Assembly (NCBI RefSeq): GCF_004769575.1
Contig: NZ_RQGA01000013.1
Location: 124,001 to 188,000, forward strand
Source of the DNA: Leptospira perdikensis
GTDB lineage: Bacteria; Spirochaetota; Leptospiria; Leptospirales; Leptospiraceae
Reading direction: 5' to 3'
Length of the DNA stretch: 64,000 nt
In this document: piece by piece, positions 37,026 through 46,342 of the stretch
How the letters are laid out: each line of letters begins with the position of its first letter
Position numbering within the stretch: the first letter of the stretch is position 1
Program-made: the position numbers and the translations under genes
The notes under the pieces: model-generated
What the model was told of the DNA's origin: nothing
Databases searched by the model: none
Seen by the model: the letters and a program-made list of their open reading frames with translations, nothing else

Positions 37026-37937
37026 TTATTTCACCGGATCTGCAGAAACTTCCACTTCCGGTAATGATGCTCTCAAATATCCCGATTGTAATACCGCCAC
37101 CTGTCCTTGTTCGCTGGTAAGGAAAGTAACAAAGGCATCAATTTTATCACCTTGATCGGTTTTATAAATGATAAACAATTCACGAGCGAGTTTATATTTT
37201 CTGTCGTATACATTACGTACTGACGGTGCCACATAAGGATCTTTTATTGTTTTGGCATAATCCAAAGCTTTTAATTTATCTTTGTTTTCCACAAGGGCAG
37301 ACCCCATTCCCATATAACCAATGCTATTCGGATTTTCTTGAATGAATTTAGACAATTCAACATTGTCTTTCACGATTTTTGCATCCTTTGAGTACACGTT
37401 GGATTTGAATTCGTTGAATTCATTCAAACCTAAATCCTTTCTTTTGAGGATATGATTTTGGAAATAATCTTGAGTTCCCGATTTATCATTACGGATCACG
37501 ATAGAAATGGGAGCATCGATACCACCAACTTCCTTCCAGTTTTTAATTTTTCCAGAGAAGATATCAGAGGTTTGAACCAAGTTGAGTTTGGAGACAGTGT
37601 TTTTGGGATTCACGACAAGAGCGACACCGTCGTAAGCCAATCTTACTTTTTCTAAGTTTCCTGTTTTACGAAGGTCATCAAATTCCGCTTGGTTTAAGTC
37701 GCGGGAAGAAACTGCCATATCGATTTCACCTTTTCGTAATCTATCAATTCCGGATTCGGATCCACCACCTTCGACTGTTACACGAGCATCAGAATTTACC
37801 TTTTCGTATTCGGCTCCTAAGTATCGCATCATACTGTTCATGGTTTCAGAACCCGCCACTTTCAAGGTTTGTTTGTCCTTACAGGCGACAAAATTAATTG
37901 TAATCAAAATGTAAAAAAGCAGAGAAAGGTTTTTCAT
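37026..37937 (-). CDS. PstS-like phosphate-binding lipoprotein
   Basis: 303 residues. A lipoprotein signal (ITINFVAC, Cys19) is followed by the PBP-like phosphate-binding fold: LKVAGSETM, VTVEGGGSESGIDRLRKGEIDMAVSSRDL, RNDKSGTQDYFQNHIL and IGYMGMGSAL. SGT and SSR are typical phosphate contacts. In other bacteria such proteins feed the Pst transporter, but no pst permease genes lie nearby here. It may act as an orphan binding protein or sensor component. Divergent from the OmpA-family gene. Confidence 0.9.
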   Translation of the reverse strand: MKNLSLLFYILITINFVACKDKQTLKVAGSETMNSMMRYLGAEYEKVNSDARVTVEGGGSESGIDRLRKGEIDMAVSSRDLNQAEFDDLRKTGNLEKVRLAYDGVALVVNPKNTVSKLNLVQTSDIFSGKIKNWKEVGGIDAPISIVIRNDKSGTQDYFQNHILKRKDLGLNEFNEFKSNVYSKDAKIVKDNVELSKFIQENPNSIGYMGMGSALVENKDKLKALDYAKTIKDPYVAPSVRNVYDRKYKLARELFIIYKTDQGDKIDAFVTFLTSEQGQVAVLQSGYLRASLPEVEVSADPVK

Positions 37938-38046
37938 GGTTATTCAGGTAAAGCCGAAAATCCATCCTTCGTCAATCGCAAAAACCGCTAGTTTTTTCCA
38001 TTTCCCCTATCAGTTTTTCAAAAAAATCCCCGATCTTTTCAATGTC

Positions 38047-39405
38047 ATGACTCGGCTCCGATTGTTATTTAGTTTTGTCATTTTTCTCCCACTTTTGGCC
38101 TCTACACCTGTGCCAACAGGAAAAACTACCTTCCAATGGAAATGGAAAGAAAACCAAGTTTTAGAATTGAATGAATACCATGATGTATTCTTCCGTGTGG
38201 GTACAAAAACGGTGGAAAGAGAAGATAAAAACAGAGTGGTGATGAAACCAAAAAAATGTTCATCTGATTCTTGTTTGGTGAATGCTTTTTTTGACACTTA
38301 TATACGTTATGGCAAAACCTCAGGTCCTTTTTGGAAGGACAAAGAATTTTTATCCGATTTTACTCTATTCCGAAATGGCCGGTATGAAGTTCCCAATGAA
38401 TTCATAATGCCAAACCTTCGCAGTTTTCCGAGTTTCCCTGACACACCGATTTCCGTTTCTGATGTTTGGAAATTACCTGCAGAAGAATCGTTTGATTTTA
38501 ATGCAGAACGTATTCGTGTCAAAGTCCTTCCTGAATATACCTTCCAAGGAATTTTTCCTTGGTCAGAAGGAAATTATAAAGGGAATTGTGAAAAAATTAC
38601 ATACACCTATCCAATTTTTTATACCAAACCAGAAGGAGAAAAGATGGTACCAAACGTACCATACAAAATTTTTGGTTTTGCTTCAGGAACAGTTTTTTTT
38701 AACGCGAGCAGAGGTGTTCCTGAATTTAAAGAAGTAAAATTATCATACACGTTTATTTATCCGAACGGAACCGTACAGGAAGCCAACTTTCATATCAAAG
38801 GAATTTATTTCCTCCGCAACCAAGTGAATGCCAAAGACAAAGAGGCAATTCGTGAAGACATCCTAGGTGATCTCATTGTGGGATATACGGGAGATCCGAA
38901 TGGATCAAAGTTAGGTGATCCTAACAAACTTCCATCCAATGGAAAAGAACCTAATAACGAAAATTTAGGACGAATCACGGACACGGGAGAAATTCCCGCT
39001 CCAGAAAAAAATACAGATCCAGAAAAACTTCCCATCACGGTGCGAACTTCCGATGACGGAATTGTATTTTCCTTGGATTCCATTCTTTTTGATTTTAATG
39101 ATAGCAAACTGAAACCCGATGCCGAAACAGCAGTCGCAAAAATCGCAGAAATCCTAAAAAAATACCCGGATCGGGAAATTCGAGTTTCCGGTCATACAGA
39201 CAATGTTGGAAAAAAAGAATACAACCAAAAACTATCCGAAGATAGAGCCAAGTCCGTACTTCATGCGTTAGTTGATAATCATCAAATGGATGAAAAACAT
39301 ATTTCCTTCAAAGGGTATGCCGATGATGTGCCGATTGTTCCCAATGATACAGAAACAAACCGACATAAAAACCGTCGGGTGGAAATTACATTAGTTTTAG
39401 ATTAA
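38047..39405 (+). CDS. OmpA-family outer-membrane protein
   Basis: About 452 residues. The ATG at 38047 gives a clear signal peptide (TRLRLLFSFVIFLPLLAST). A longer frame from 37936 would collide with the start of the divergent pstS-like gene. The N-terminal 300 residues form an unidentified extracellular or barrel-like region. The C-terminal 110 residues are an OmpA-like domain (LDSILFDFNDSKLKPDAETAV, IRVSGHTDNVGKKEYNQKLSEDRAKSVL, NRRVEITLV), which should bind peptidoglycan. A Pro/Asn-rich linker (about residues 290-335) separates the two parts. Confidence 0.9.
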   Translation: MTRLRLLFSFVIFLPLLASTPVPTGKTTFQWKWKENQVLELNEYHDVFFRVGTKTVEREDKNRVVMKPKKCSSDSCLVNAFFDTYIRYGKTSGPFWKDKEFLSDFTLFRNGRYEVPNEFIMPNLRSFPSFPDTPISVSDVWKLPAEESFDFNAERIRVKVLPEYTFQGIFPWSEGNYKGNCEKITYTYPIFYTKPEGEKMVPNVPYKIFGFASGTVFFNASRGVPEFKEVKLSYTFIYPNGTVQEANFHIKGIYFLRNQVNAKDKEAIREDILGDLIVGYTGDPNGSKLGDPNKLPSNGKEPNNENLGRITDTGEIPAPEKNTDPEKLPITVRTSDDGIVFSLDSILFDFNDSKLKPDAETAVAKIAEILKKYPDREIRVSGHTDNVGKKEYNQKLSEDRAKSVLHALVDNHQMDEKHISFKGYADDVPIVPNDTETNRHKNRRVEITLVLD

Positions 39406-39408
39406 CAA

Positions 39409-40677
39409 CTAACCGATTTGTAAATCGAGTCCGACAGAATATGGAGGGACAATGGGTTCACTAATCTTTTTCCCTCGTTCCATCAGAAGTTCCATCTCTT
39501 TACGAATCTCAATCAGTAAACTTTGGATGGCTTCTTTTTTGTTCGACTGGTAAATTTCGAAATATGGCGCCAAAGAAAAAGCAGGAGCCACAACTACATG
39601 AGCAACCCTTGCTCTTGCTTCCGTCTTTCCAAAAATATGTTTTTCAAAACTACAAATCCATTCCATCAAACGTTCTGCAGACGGCCATTGGATTAAATTT
39701 TTGGGTTTGGTAATGATAAAGGCGTACGCTGTGTCCACCAATTGTTTGGCTCTACGAATGTTTTGATCGGTAAGATTTTTAGGTGTAGAAGAAAGAGGAG
39801 CTCCAGCAGCCAAACTATCCAATGTCATAAACAACAATCGAATTTTTTGAATGGCATTGTCTGATTCATGAAACTTCACGTTTAAAATGGAAGCTGCAAG
39901 GTTGAGAGCTGTATGCCTTGCCCGACCCAATCGGTAATCAAAATCCTTTCCATCGGTCTCCGATCTTGGAATTCCCAATTCAAATTCGGTTTCTTCCAAC
40001 ATCACGCGACCAACAGTTAAAAACCGACGAAGCAGTGTTCGTCCACCGGGATAAAGTTTGAGTTTGCGTTCAATCCGAGAAAGAGAAGATTCAATGTCCG
40101 CAAGGATAGAATCCCTAGAACCAGAGATTCTATATTTCACAAAACTCGGTTGGATCCATAATTCTGCCTTGGGATCTTTTTCCAAAGCAGCCTCGAGTCC
40201 CCAAAAGGAAACTTGAGCCACACCAGGCATAAACGAAACCAAATTGTCGTTTTCACCAGAAACCATTCCTTCCGGATACATCACTAATTTCCCATTAGAT
40301 TCAGCTAATATTTGTTTAGCGGTCTTGATCGCATTTCGATTGAGAGTTCCTGCAATGACAGAAAATGCACCCACTCGTTTGATGACCTCACCCACCAAAC
40401 CAAAGGCCCAATTAAAAATACTACGGGAGGTCATAAAGTGAAATCTCGTTCCAATTTGATTCGCAACATAATAAGCAATGATGGGTTCGATTTCGCTTGG
40501 TTGGTTGGATAAATACATCACCCTTTTGTTTTTGATTTCTTTTAGATGGAGTTCATCTTCTTTTGCAATTTCTACTCCATCAATATTGAAGAGAAGTTTG
40601 GAAAGAATGGGGAAACCTAAGTCGAGTCCTAAAGCAAAGGGAAATTCAAAACGAGGAGGAATAAAAGAATCTTTCAT
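39409..40677 (-). CDS. PlsC-like acyltransferase with degenerate catalytic motif
   Basis: 422 residues. The 1-acyl-glycerol-phosphate acyltransferase fold is suggested by VMYLSNQPSEIEP near residue 55 and by VMYPEGMVSGEND near residue 135, the counterpart of the FPEGTRS glycerol-phosphate site. The usual HX4D catalytic motif reads QPSEIE here, so both the His and the Asp are replaced. The protein may be catalytically inactive or use a different acyl transfer. A C-terminal half rich in helices is not typical of PlsC. It ends 4 bp from the convergent OmpA-family gene. Confidence 0.75.
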   Translation of the reverse strand: MKDSFIPPRFEFPFALGLDLGFPILSKLLFNIDGVEIAKEDELHLKEIKNKRVMYLSNQPSEIEPIIAYYVANQIGTRFHFMTSRSIFNWAFGLVGEVIKRVGAFSVIAGTLNRNAIKTAKQILAESNGKLVMYPEGMVSGENDNLVSFMPGVAQVSFWGLEAALEKDPKAELWIQPSFVKYRISGSRDSILADIESSLSRIERKLKLYPGGRTLLRRFLTVGRVMLEETEFELGIPRSETDGKDFDYRLGRARHTALNLAASILNVKFHESDNAIQKIRLLFMTLDSLAAGAPLSSTPKNLTDQNIRRAKQLVDTAYAFIITKPKNLIQWPSAERLMEWICSFEKHIFGKTEARARVAHVVVAPAFSLAPYFEIYQSNKKEAIQSLLIEIRKEMELLMERGKKISEPIVPPYSVGLDLQIG

Positions 40678-40725
40678 ACAATTGTCTAGTTAAGATAAGA
40701 CGAACCCCTTTGCGAATACGAGCAA

Positions 40726-43062
40726 TTATTCGTGGATGTATCCCCAGGTTTCTAATATTTTTTTTACCTCTTTACCCATCTCACGTTGTACTTCAGATTC
40801 TCTGGTTCCACTAAAGGCACCATCGTTATACACCCAAGGTAAAGGAGAAGATGGGAATCCTTCAGGTTGTCTTTCCGAGACAATCAAATCTTCTAAATGA
40901 TGTATCGACTTTTGATATTCCAATCCATACCTTCCAAAACGAACAGGAATCGTTTTTCCATTACGAGAAAAACTAAAGTTGGCTCCAAGTTCTGGATTCA
41001 CAGTTTTGAAAATAACTTCTTCCCCTTGGTTCCCCTCGGAAACTTTTGATTCCCTTTGCAAAGAAACTGCTTTTGCTGAACCGGAAATTAGTTGGACCGC
41101 ATCAGAAACTTTCCAATCATAAATGGATCCTTGGACATTTAAAGAAAGGAAATCACGGCATAGAGATTCCGAACAAGGGGGAATCAAAATTCGCAAATGA
41201 TTTCGTTTTAAAAAATTCTCACGACGAAAGTCGGCTCTAACAATCTGCAAAAGAGAATCTCCCTCAGGCAAAGGACTAAGGTTGAATTTTTCCTCTGGGT
41301 CTTTTTTTAAATCATACAATTCTTCTGCCATGGTATGGGGTTCACCAGCCGATGTTCGCCTAACTGTCGTAAATCCTGGATACCTGCGAATGTATTTATA
41401 ATTTTCTGTCCGAACCGATTCCGACATCCTGCCTTCGGTATAAATAAAACTTTCTTTTGGACAAACATTTGTCATGCGAATGCAAGTGGAATAATCGACA
41501 CCTTGGTAGGTGGATTCTTTGGGTAATAAATCTAAAAACCCGAGAATGGTGGGAGCGAGCGACAACAAAGAAGACTGGCCGGAAATTCGGATTTGTCCCC
41601 CATTGGCCACACCCGCCATTTCCGATTCCAAGTTTTCCTTTAGGGACTTAGGAAGTTTGATAAAATAGGGAACATTGATTTCCTCATCGTAATGAGTTTC
41701 TCCATGACCAAACCGAGTTTGCATGATAAAATGATAACTATAATCATGATGGGCACTGAATAATTCCCCATGATCACCAGTTACGATGATCATGGTTTCA
41801 TCATAAGTTCCTTGTTTTTTTAACGCATCCACAAGCCGTCCAATTTCACGATCTGTATAATGCATCTCCCCTAAGTATCTTTGCACCGGAGATTCGTACC
41901 GATAAAAAACATCCGTTGGAACTGTAGAACGAACCACCGCCATATCCTCTGGAGGGGGAGAGTAAGAAGCATGAGGGGTATTCAAATTAAAATGTAAAAA
42001 GTAAGGTTTGTCTTTGTATTCGGTGACAAATTGAACCGCTTGGTTTGTGAGAATTTCCGTATCCACAATGTCCATTCCCACTTGAAAGGAATTATGAAAT
42101 CCCAAATCCAAACCAACTGTGGTATAATCCAAAAAGAAAACGTTATTCATAATCGTTTGGGTGAAGTAACCCGCTTCACGAAAGGTTTTGGCTAAGTTGT
42201 CTCTATTTTTTCCATAATAAACTTTTCTTTGGTAGGGTTTTGTCGAAAACCAAGAATTCCCCAAACCAAGGTTAGATGAATATTCCGAATGGAAAAATGA
42301 CATCATCGAAGGTTTGGTCCAGTTCCCATTCGCAAATGGATTTTCAAAAAATACCGATTCCTTTGCCATTTTGTCCATCACTGGTGTTACTGAATGTCGG
42401 TATCCATAAGATCCAAAAAAATCCTTTCTCGCCGAATCAATCACAATGAGAATCACAGACTTTGGTTTTTCAAGCCCTTGTTTTTCGGAAAGATTGCCCT
42501 CTTTTGGATATAACAAAGGTTCACCGACAAAAAGGTAACTATCAACACTCTCCCAAACCAACCGCAGGGATCCAGATTCCCCAATTTCTAAAACACTCTT
42601 TTTAGAATTCCATTTTTCCTTTACCGACCCAGTAAGATCCCATTCCTTTAGAAGTATTTCTCCTGAATAGATTTTGAACTTTCCCGAAACTTGGGTTTGG
42701 AATTCTGCACCACCTAACAGTCCAATCAGCGAAGAAAATTCATATTGTCCTTGGGGGACTTTGAATTCGTATTCCTGACCCGGTGGAAAAAAAAGAGAAT
42801 CCAAGGAATGATTTAAAAAAATCTCTTTGTCTGTATTGAATGTGATTTGTGTGTTTTCCCATTTGCGAGAAAGAGGAAGACGGCTTTGGCGACCGGGATT
42901 TTTTTTCCAATGGTAGGGTAAGGGATCTTTAGAGACGGAGATTTTGGATTTAGCATTTCGTAACTCCAAAACCAAATCCACAGGGAAACGTCTTTCCGAT
43001 TTGTTCAAACAGCCAAGGAGACAAAAACAGATCGTCAGGGCGAAAGGAACGGTCGCTCGCAT
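40726..43062 (-). CDS. sulfatase/phosphoglycerol-transferase-fold lipoprotein
   Basis: 778 residues. The ATG at 43062 gives a lipoprotein signal (ALTICFCLLGC). Upstream in-frame codons to 43143 only extend it. After an N-terminal region of about 200 residues the alkaline phosphatase superfamily domain starts: VILIVIDSARKDFFGSYGYRHSVTP with the first metal Asp, then NWTKPSMMSFF, where the nucleophile position holds Thr, and MIIVTGDHGELF with the second metal site. LtaS-type enzymes also use a Thr nucleophile. It may release or transfer a sulfate or phosphate group at the envelope. The substrate is not known. Confidence 0.85.
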   Translation of the reverse strand: MRATVPFALTICFCLLGCLNKSERRFPVDLVLELRNAKSKISVSKDPLPYHWKKNPGRQSRLPLSRKWENTQITFNTDKEIFLNHSLDSLFFPPGQEYEFKVPQGQYEFSSLIGLLGGAEFQTQVSGKFKIYSGEILLKEWDLTGSVKEKWNSKKSVLEIGESGSLRLVWESVDSYLFVGEPLLYPKEGNLSEKQGLEKPKSVILIVIDSARKDFFGSYGYRHSVTPVMDKMAKESVFFENPFANGNWTKPSMMSFFHSEYSSNLGLGNSWFSTKPYQRKVYYGKNRDNLAKTFREAGYFTQTIMNNVFFLDYTTVGLDLGFHNSFQVGMDIVDTEILTNQAVQFVTEYKDKPYFLHFNLNTPHASYSPPPEDMAVVRSTVPTDVFYRYESPVQRYLGEMHYTDREIGRLVDALKKQGTYDETMIIVTGDHGELFSAHHDYSYHFIMQTRFGHGETHYDEEINVPYFIKLPKSLKENLESEMAGVANGGQIRISGQSSLLSLAPTILGFLDLLPKESTYQGVDYSTCIRMTNVCPKESFIYTEGRMSESVRTENYKYIRRYPGFTTVRRTSAGEPHTMAEELYDLKKDPEEKFNLSPLPEGDSLLQIVRADFRRENFLKRNHLRILIPPCSESLCRDFLSLNVQGSIYDWKVSDAVQLISGSAKAVSLQRESKVSEGNQGEEVIFKTVNPELGANFSFSRNGKTIPVRFGRYGLEYQKSIHHLEDLIVSERQPEGFPSSPLPWVYNDGAFSGTRESEVQREMGKEVKKILETWGYIHE

Positions 43063-43145
43063 ATGGAACCAGTTTGGAAAACTGGTTTCCGACGAACAGG
43101 AAAAGTTCTTTCTTTTTAGGTTTCCATCGTCCATCCTTGACATCT

Positions 43146-44012
43146 ATGAGTAATTGGGAACAAGCTTACTCCCGTGAGGAGTCTACCTTTCAAAACAAAG
43201 ACGGCGGATCGATTTATTATCAAATCTATCGTCCAAAGTCCGGTGTCAAACGTGTGCTCGTTGTCCACCACGGAATTGGGGAACACGGAGGTCGCTACCA
43301 GTTTTTATTGGAAGCTATGGCGGAACGTAATTACGCCATCTACCTGATTGATGCCAGAGGCCATGGCAAATCGGATGGACGTCGTGGTGTCATCACACAT
43401 TTTTCTGATTTTTTTGCTGACCTCAAAGAACTCATCGATATCGCCAAACGGAATGAAGGTGTTAGTAAAGTTACTTTACTTGGTCATTCCATGGGAGCAG
43501 CGGTCACCTTTCTATACACGGCCACTGACAACTATCAAAACGATTTAGATGCGTACATCTGTAGTGCACTTCCCATCAAAGTCAAAACAGACATCGTGAT
43601 GGATATCAAAAAAGGTGCCGGCGGATTTTTAGCAAAACTAGTTCCTACCCTCACAGTTCCCACAGGTCTTGATGTGAATATGATTTCGCATGACAGATCA
43701 GTTGTGGAAGCCTATGTAAAAGATCCGTTAGTCCATGGAAATGTCGGAGCCTACTTAGGAGATTATTTACTTAACTGCTACACTCTCGCATTAGAATCGG
43801 CTACAAAAATCAATGTACCAATTTATATGTTCCATGGAAGAGAAGACCAAATCGCCCTGGTCCAAGGAACTTTGGAAGCCTTTGAAAAGGTAAACTCCAA
43901 AGACAAAACAATGAAAATTTTTGACGGATTGTACCACGAAACCATGAACGAACTTCCACAAGACAGAACTATCGTCTTTAAAGAGTTAGTTTCTTGGATC
44001 GATAAACACTAA
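43146..44012 (+). CDS. alpha/beta hydrolase, monoacylglycerol-lipase-like
   Basis: 288 residues. The nucleophile elbow GHSMG has Ser115, the acid is likely the Asp in MFHGREDQ and the base the His in LYHETMNELP. HHGIGEHGGRY forms the oxyanion region, and LIDARGHGKSDGRR is typical of monoacylglycerol lipase-type hydrolases, which cut lipids to fatty acid and glycerol. The ATG at 43146 lies 84 bp from the divergent sulfatase start. It precedes the HadAB-like pair by 8 bp and may be co-transcribed with it. Confidence 0.92.
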   Translation: MSNWEQAYSREESTFQNKDGGSIYYQIYRPKSGVKRVLVVHHGIGEHGGRYQFLLEAMAERNYAIYLIDARGHGKSDGRRGVITHFSDFFADLKELIDIAKRNEGVSKVTLLGHSMGAAVTFLYTATDNYQNDLDAYICSALPIKVKTDIVMDIKKGAGGFLAKLVPTLTVPTGLDVNMISHDRSVVEAYVKDPLVHGNVGAYLGDYLLNCYTLALESATKINVPIYMFHGREDQIALVQGTLEAFEKVNSKDKTMKIFDGLYHETMNELPQDRTIVFKELVSWIDKH

Positions 44013-44020
44013 GGAGATAA

Positions 44021-44464
44021 ATGCCAATGGCAATAACCAAAGATATAGTTGGAAAAAAACTAGATCGTTTTGATTTCACTGTGGAACGAGGAAAGATCAA
44101 AGAATTCTGCCTCGCCATCAACGAAAAAAACCCAATCTATTTTGACGTAGAAGAAGCAAAAAAAGCAGGATACTCTGATGTTCCGGCTCCACCAACTTTC
44201 CCTACAGTCATTATGTTTTGGGGATACCCAAAGATTTGGAACGATATGGCAGAACTCGGTATCGACCTTTCCAAAATCCTTCACTTAAAAGAAGAGTATA
44301 CGTATCACAAAATTCTGTATCCGGGCAAAGTGTACGCACAGTCCGAAATTTCTGACGTAAAATCAGGAAGAGCAGAAATCGTAACTTTCAAAACAACCAT
44401 CTATGATGAAAAAAATGATCCCATCTTATCTGCAGAGATGGCGATTTTCATTCGTAAGGATTAA
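44021..44464 (+). CDS. HadA-like hot-dog dehydratase subunit
   Basis: 147 residues. It resembles the N-terminal hot-dog half of MaoC dehydratases (FAS1-like dehydratase domain): [50 protein letters not shown]. The hydratase catalytic Asp/His motif is absent, as in HadA or HadC subunits. It likely pairs with the catalytic subunit coded next, 15 bp downstream, to hydrate or dehydrate acyl thioesters. AAGGAG lies just upstream of the ATG at 44021. Confidence 0.9.
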   Translation: MPMAITKDIVGKKLDRFDFTVERGKIKEFCLAINEKNPIYFDVEEAKKAGYSDVPAPPTFPTVIMFWGYPKIWNDMAELGIDLSKILHLKEEYTYHKILYPGKVYAQSEISDVKSGRAEIVTFKTTIYDEKNDPILSAEMAIFIRKD

Positions 44465-44479
44465 TACAGGAGGCTAACA

Positions 44480-44899
44480 ATGGCAAAAATCGAATTTGAT
44501 AAAGTAGAAGTTGGTCAGACTCTTCCTTCTCTAGACATCCCTGTCATCGAACATGCAAACTTAGTTCGTTATGCGGGAGCATCTGGAGATTTTAACCCCA
44601 TCCACAACGATCCTGATTTCGCAAGAAAAGCAGGCCTTGACGGAACCATCTCTCATGGTATGTATGTTATGGCACAAGTAGGAAGACTTTGTACTTCTTG
44701 GGCAGAACAAAAAGACATCGCATACTTTGGTGTGACTTTCAAAGCCATGACCAAACTCGGCGAAAAACTAACAATCGTTGGTACCATCAAAAAGAAATTT
44801 GAAAAAGATGGTAAAAAAACGGTAACTGTACTGGTAGAAGCAAAAAACGAAGCTGGTGAAGTGAAAGCCGGCGGAGATTTAGTCGTCAACGCAGTTTAA
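44480..44899 (+). CDS. HadB-like MaoC (R)-hydratase subunit
   Basis: 139 residues with the catalytic R-hydratase motif ASGDFNPIHNDPDFARKAGLDGTISHGM (Asp and His about residues 36-41). VGRLCTSWAEQ and VTFKAMTKLGEKLTIVG follow as in HadB. It should carry the active site of a heterodimer with the preceding HadA-like protein and act on 3-hydroxyacyl thioesters. AGGAGG precedes the ATG. The pair plus the hydrolase upstream may be one fatty-acid-related operon. A strong terminator follows. Confidence 0.93.
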   Translation: MAKIEFDKVEVGQTLPSLDIPVIEHANLVRYAGASGDFNPIHNDPDFARKAGLDGTISHGMYVMAQVGRLCTSWAEQKDIAYFGVTFKAMTKLGEKLTIVGTIKKKFEKDGKKTVTVLVEAKNEAGEVKAGGDLVVNAV

Positions 44900-44957
44900 A
44901 AACAAAGTTCAAGTTCTTTTGTGACTTTCTAAAGTCTCATAAAAGAACAAAAACAAG

Positions 44958-44992
44958 AAAAAGGCATCTTTCGAAAGTTAGGTGCCTTTTTT
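44958..44992 (+). terminator. intrinsic terminator after the HadAB-like pair
   Basis: AAAAAGGCA (44958-44966) pairs with TGCCTTTTT (44983-44991), with CTTTCGAAAG forming an inner palindrome and a T-rich end. The hairpin ends the hydrolase/HadAB transcript. Confidence 0.85.
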
Positions 44993-45070
44993 ATTTGGGT
45001 GTTATAACCTCTAATTTTTTTCTTGGGCGCCTCGAATCTAAGACACCACCAACATCCAATCGATTCAAGA

Positions 45071-45162
45071 CCGCGCTATCCGTTGCAATCCTTCGCATAA
45101 CAGATTGTATACTAAAATAGGATAAAGTCCGCGAAGGATTTCCACTCCTATCGCTGGCGCGG
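45071..45162 (-). ncRNA. Flavo-1-like structured RNA element, copy 2
   Basis: Read on the minus strand this 92-nt element repeats the plan of the copy at 19985-20077: GCGCCAGCGATAGG, GTGGAAATCCTTCGC, a loop of exactly 34 nt, GCGAAGGATTGC, AACGGATAGCGCGG. The inner stem has changed from an A-T to a G-C pair relative to copy 1 (CGT/ACG versus CGC/GCG), a compensatory change, and the outer stem here is a full CCGCGC/GCGCGG. It lies in the 343-bp gap between HadB and hicA. Resembles Flavo-1 RNA as remembered. The rest of the gap is the terminator and the hicA upstream region. Confidence 0.62.
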
Positions 45163-45242
45163 GGAAAGATTGGATCATTCAAAAATACTTCTAGTGATCT
45201 ATTTTTTGGAGCCTATCTGCAAATTTTTAAGCTCTTTGTCAT

Positions 45243-45440
45243 GTGCCGAAGAAAGTAAGAGATATATTACAAATTCTTTTTCAAGACGGTTGGTATATCA
45301 TCGATCAAAAAGGTAGTCATATTCAAATGAAACATTCAGAAAAACCAGGGAGAGTAACAGTACCTTCGCACGGACTAGGAAAAGAAGTTGATATAAAAAC
45401 AGAAAAAAGTATTTTAAAACAGGCTGGGATTGGGAAATAG
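45243..45440 (+). CDS. hicA: HicA-family mRNA interferase toxin
   Basis: 65 residues. The double-stranded RNA-binding-like HicA fold shows GWYIIDQKGSHIQMKH with the catalytic His26 in the GSH motif and VTVPSHGLGKEVDIKTEKSILKQAGI. HicA cleaves mRNA and slows growth when freed from HicB. The start is GTG at 45243. The ATG two bases earlier runs into a stop. hicB follows 5 bp downstream, so the pair forms one operon. Confidence 0.93.
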   Translation: MPKKVRDILQILFQDGWYIIDQKGSHIQMKHSEKPGRVTVPSHGLGKEVDIKTEKSILKQAGIGK

Positions 45441-45445
45441 AAAAC

Positions 45446-45652
45446 ATGAAATATATGGTTGAAATTGTGAAAACAAATACTGGATATTCTGCGCACGTAC
45501 CGGACTTACCTGGTGTTTTCACCGTTGGTGATTCGTTGGAAGAAGTAGGAACGTTCATTCAGGAAGCCATCCAGTTGCACTTACATGGTCTAGAAGAAGA
45601 TGGAATTACAGCACCACCTCCTAAAACAAACGTTATCTGGGTTGATGTATAA
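45446..45652 (+). CDS. hicB: HicB-family antitoxin, short form
   Basis: 68 residues. The partly degraded RNase H-like fold of HicB is present: YMVEIVKTNTGYSAHVPDLPGVFTVGDSLEEVGTFIQEAIQLHLHGLEEDG. There is no C-terminal DNA-binding domain, which longer HicB proteins have, so autoregulation of the operon may need another protein or a dimeric mode. It should neutralise HicA by direct binding. The next gene is convergent, 3 bp away. Confidence 0.92.
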   Translation: MKYMVEIVKTNTGYSAHVPDLPGVFTVGDSLEEVGTFIQEAIQLHLHGLEEDGITAPPPKTNVIWVDV

Positions 45653-45655
45653 CCC

Positions 45656-46342
45656 CTACTCCAAATCCTCAAATGGAATGTCCAAAACTTCAAACCCGGA
45701 ACAGCCAGAAAAATCATAATGCCACCATTCGGTTTTGTTCACACGAAACCCATACTTAGCAAGGATGCTGATCAAAAGCGTACGGTTTTTTAAAATTTCT
45801 GGATCAGAAACCGGTGCTTCTGCCCAAGCTTCCTTTCGAAAGGAATCATATTCCGTTGGCATTGGAATTGTTTGTTTTGTTTTTAAATCCACCAAGCTTA
45901 AATCAATCGCACAACCTTTGTTATGCCTAGACCCAGTTTTGGGTGAGGCCACATATCTTGTGTCCCCAATGATTTCAAAAAATTTCACAGTGGCAGCATA
46001 AGGCCTGTAAGCATCAAAAATCTTAATCGAATAACCAAGTTTCGAAAACTCTTTTTGCGCCTCACCTAAAGCTTCTGCTACCGGTTTTCTGGCATATGCC
46101 TTGGCTTCTTTGTAGATAATTTGTTTGGTAAAGTTATCTGGTGTTGCATATTTGATATCTAAAAGGATTCCAGGGATCTTCTTTTCTAAGTTAATGAGTT
46201 CTTTATTTGGTGTTTTTTGAATCGAAAATTCATAAGCCTTTCGATCCAAAACATTGAGTTTAGTTTCGCTGGATTGAGAAACCAAAGATAAAAAAGGAAA
46301 TCCCAAACAAAAGGCAATTGTCACTAGAACTAGTTTCATCAT
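45656..46342 (-). CDS. VanX/DdpX-like D-Ala-D-Ala dipeptidase
   Basis: 228 residues with a signal peptide. The M15D metallopeptidase zinc site appears as SRHNKGCAIDLSLVDL (His and Asp) near residue 140 and EWWHYDF near the C-terminus (Glu and His). Such enzymes cut D-alanyl-D-alanine, used in peptidoglycan recycling as well as in vancomycin resistance. The ATG at 46342 overlaps the VanW-like stop by 4 bp, which couples the two. There is no vanA/vanH ligase in sight, so resistance should not be read from this. Confidence 0.9.
   Translation of the reverse strand: MMKLVLVTIAFCLGFPFLSLVSQSSETKLNVLDRKAYEFSIQKTPNKELINLEKKIPGILLDIKYATPDNFTKQIIYKEAKAYARKPVAEALGEAQKEFSKLGYSIKIFDAYRPYAATVKFFEIIGDTRYVASPKTGSRHNKGCAIDLSLVDLKTKQTIPMPTEYDSFRKEAWAEAPVSDPEILKNRTLLISILAKYGFRVNKTEWWHYDFSGCSGFEVLDIPFEDLE

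Noticed and set aside
37936..38046. Longer N-terminus of the OmpA-family protein
   Set aside because: It would overlap the divergent pstS-like start, and only the ATG at 38047 gives a clean signal peptide.
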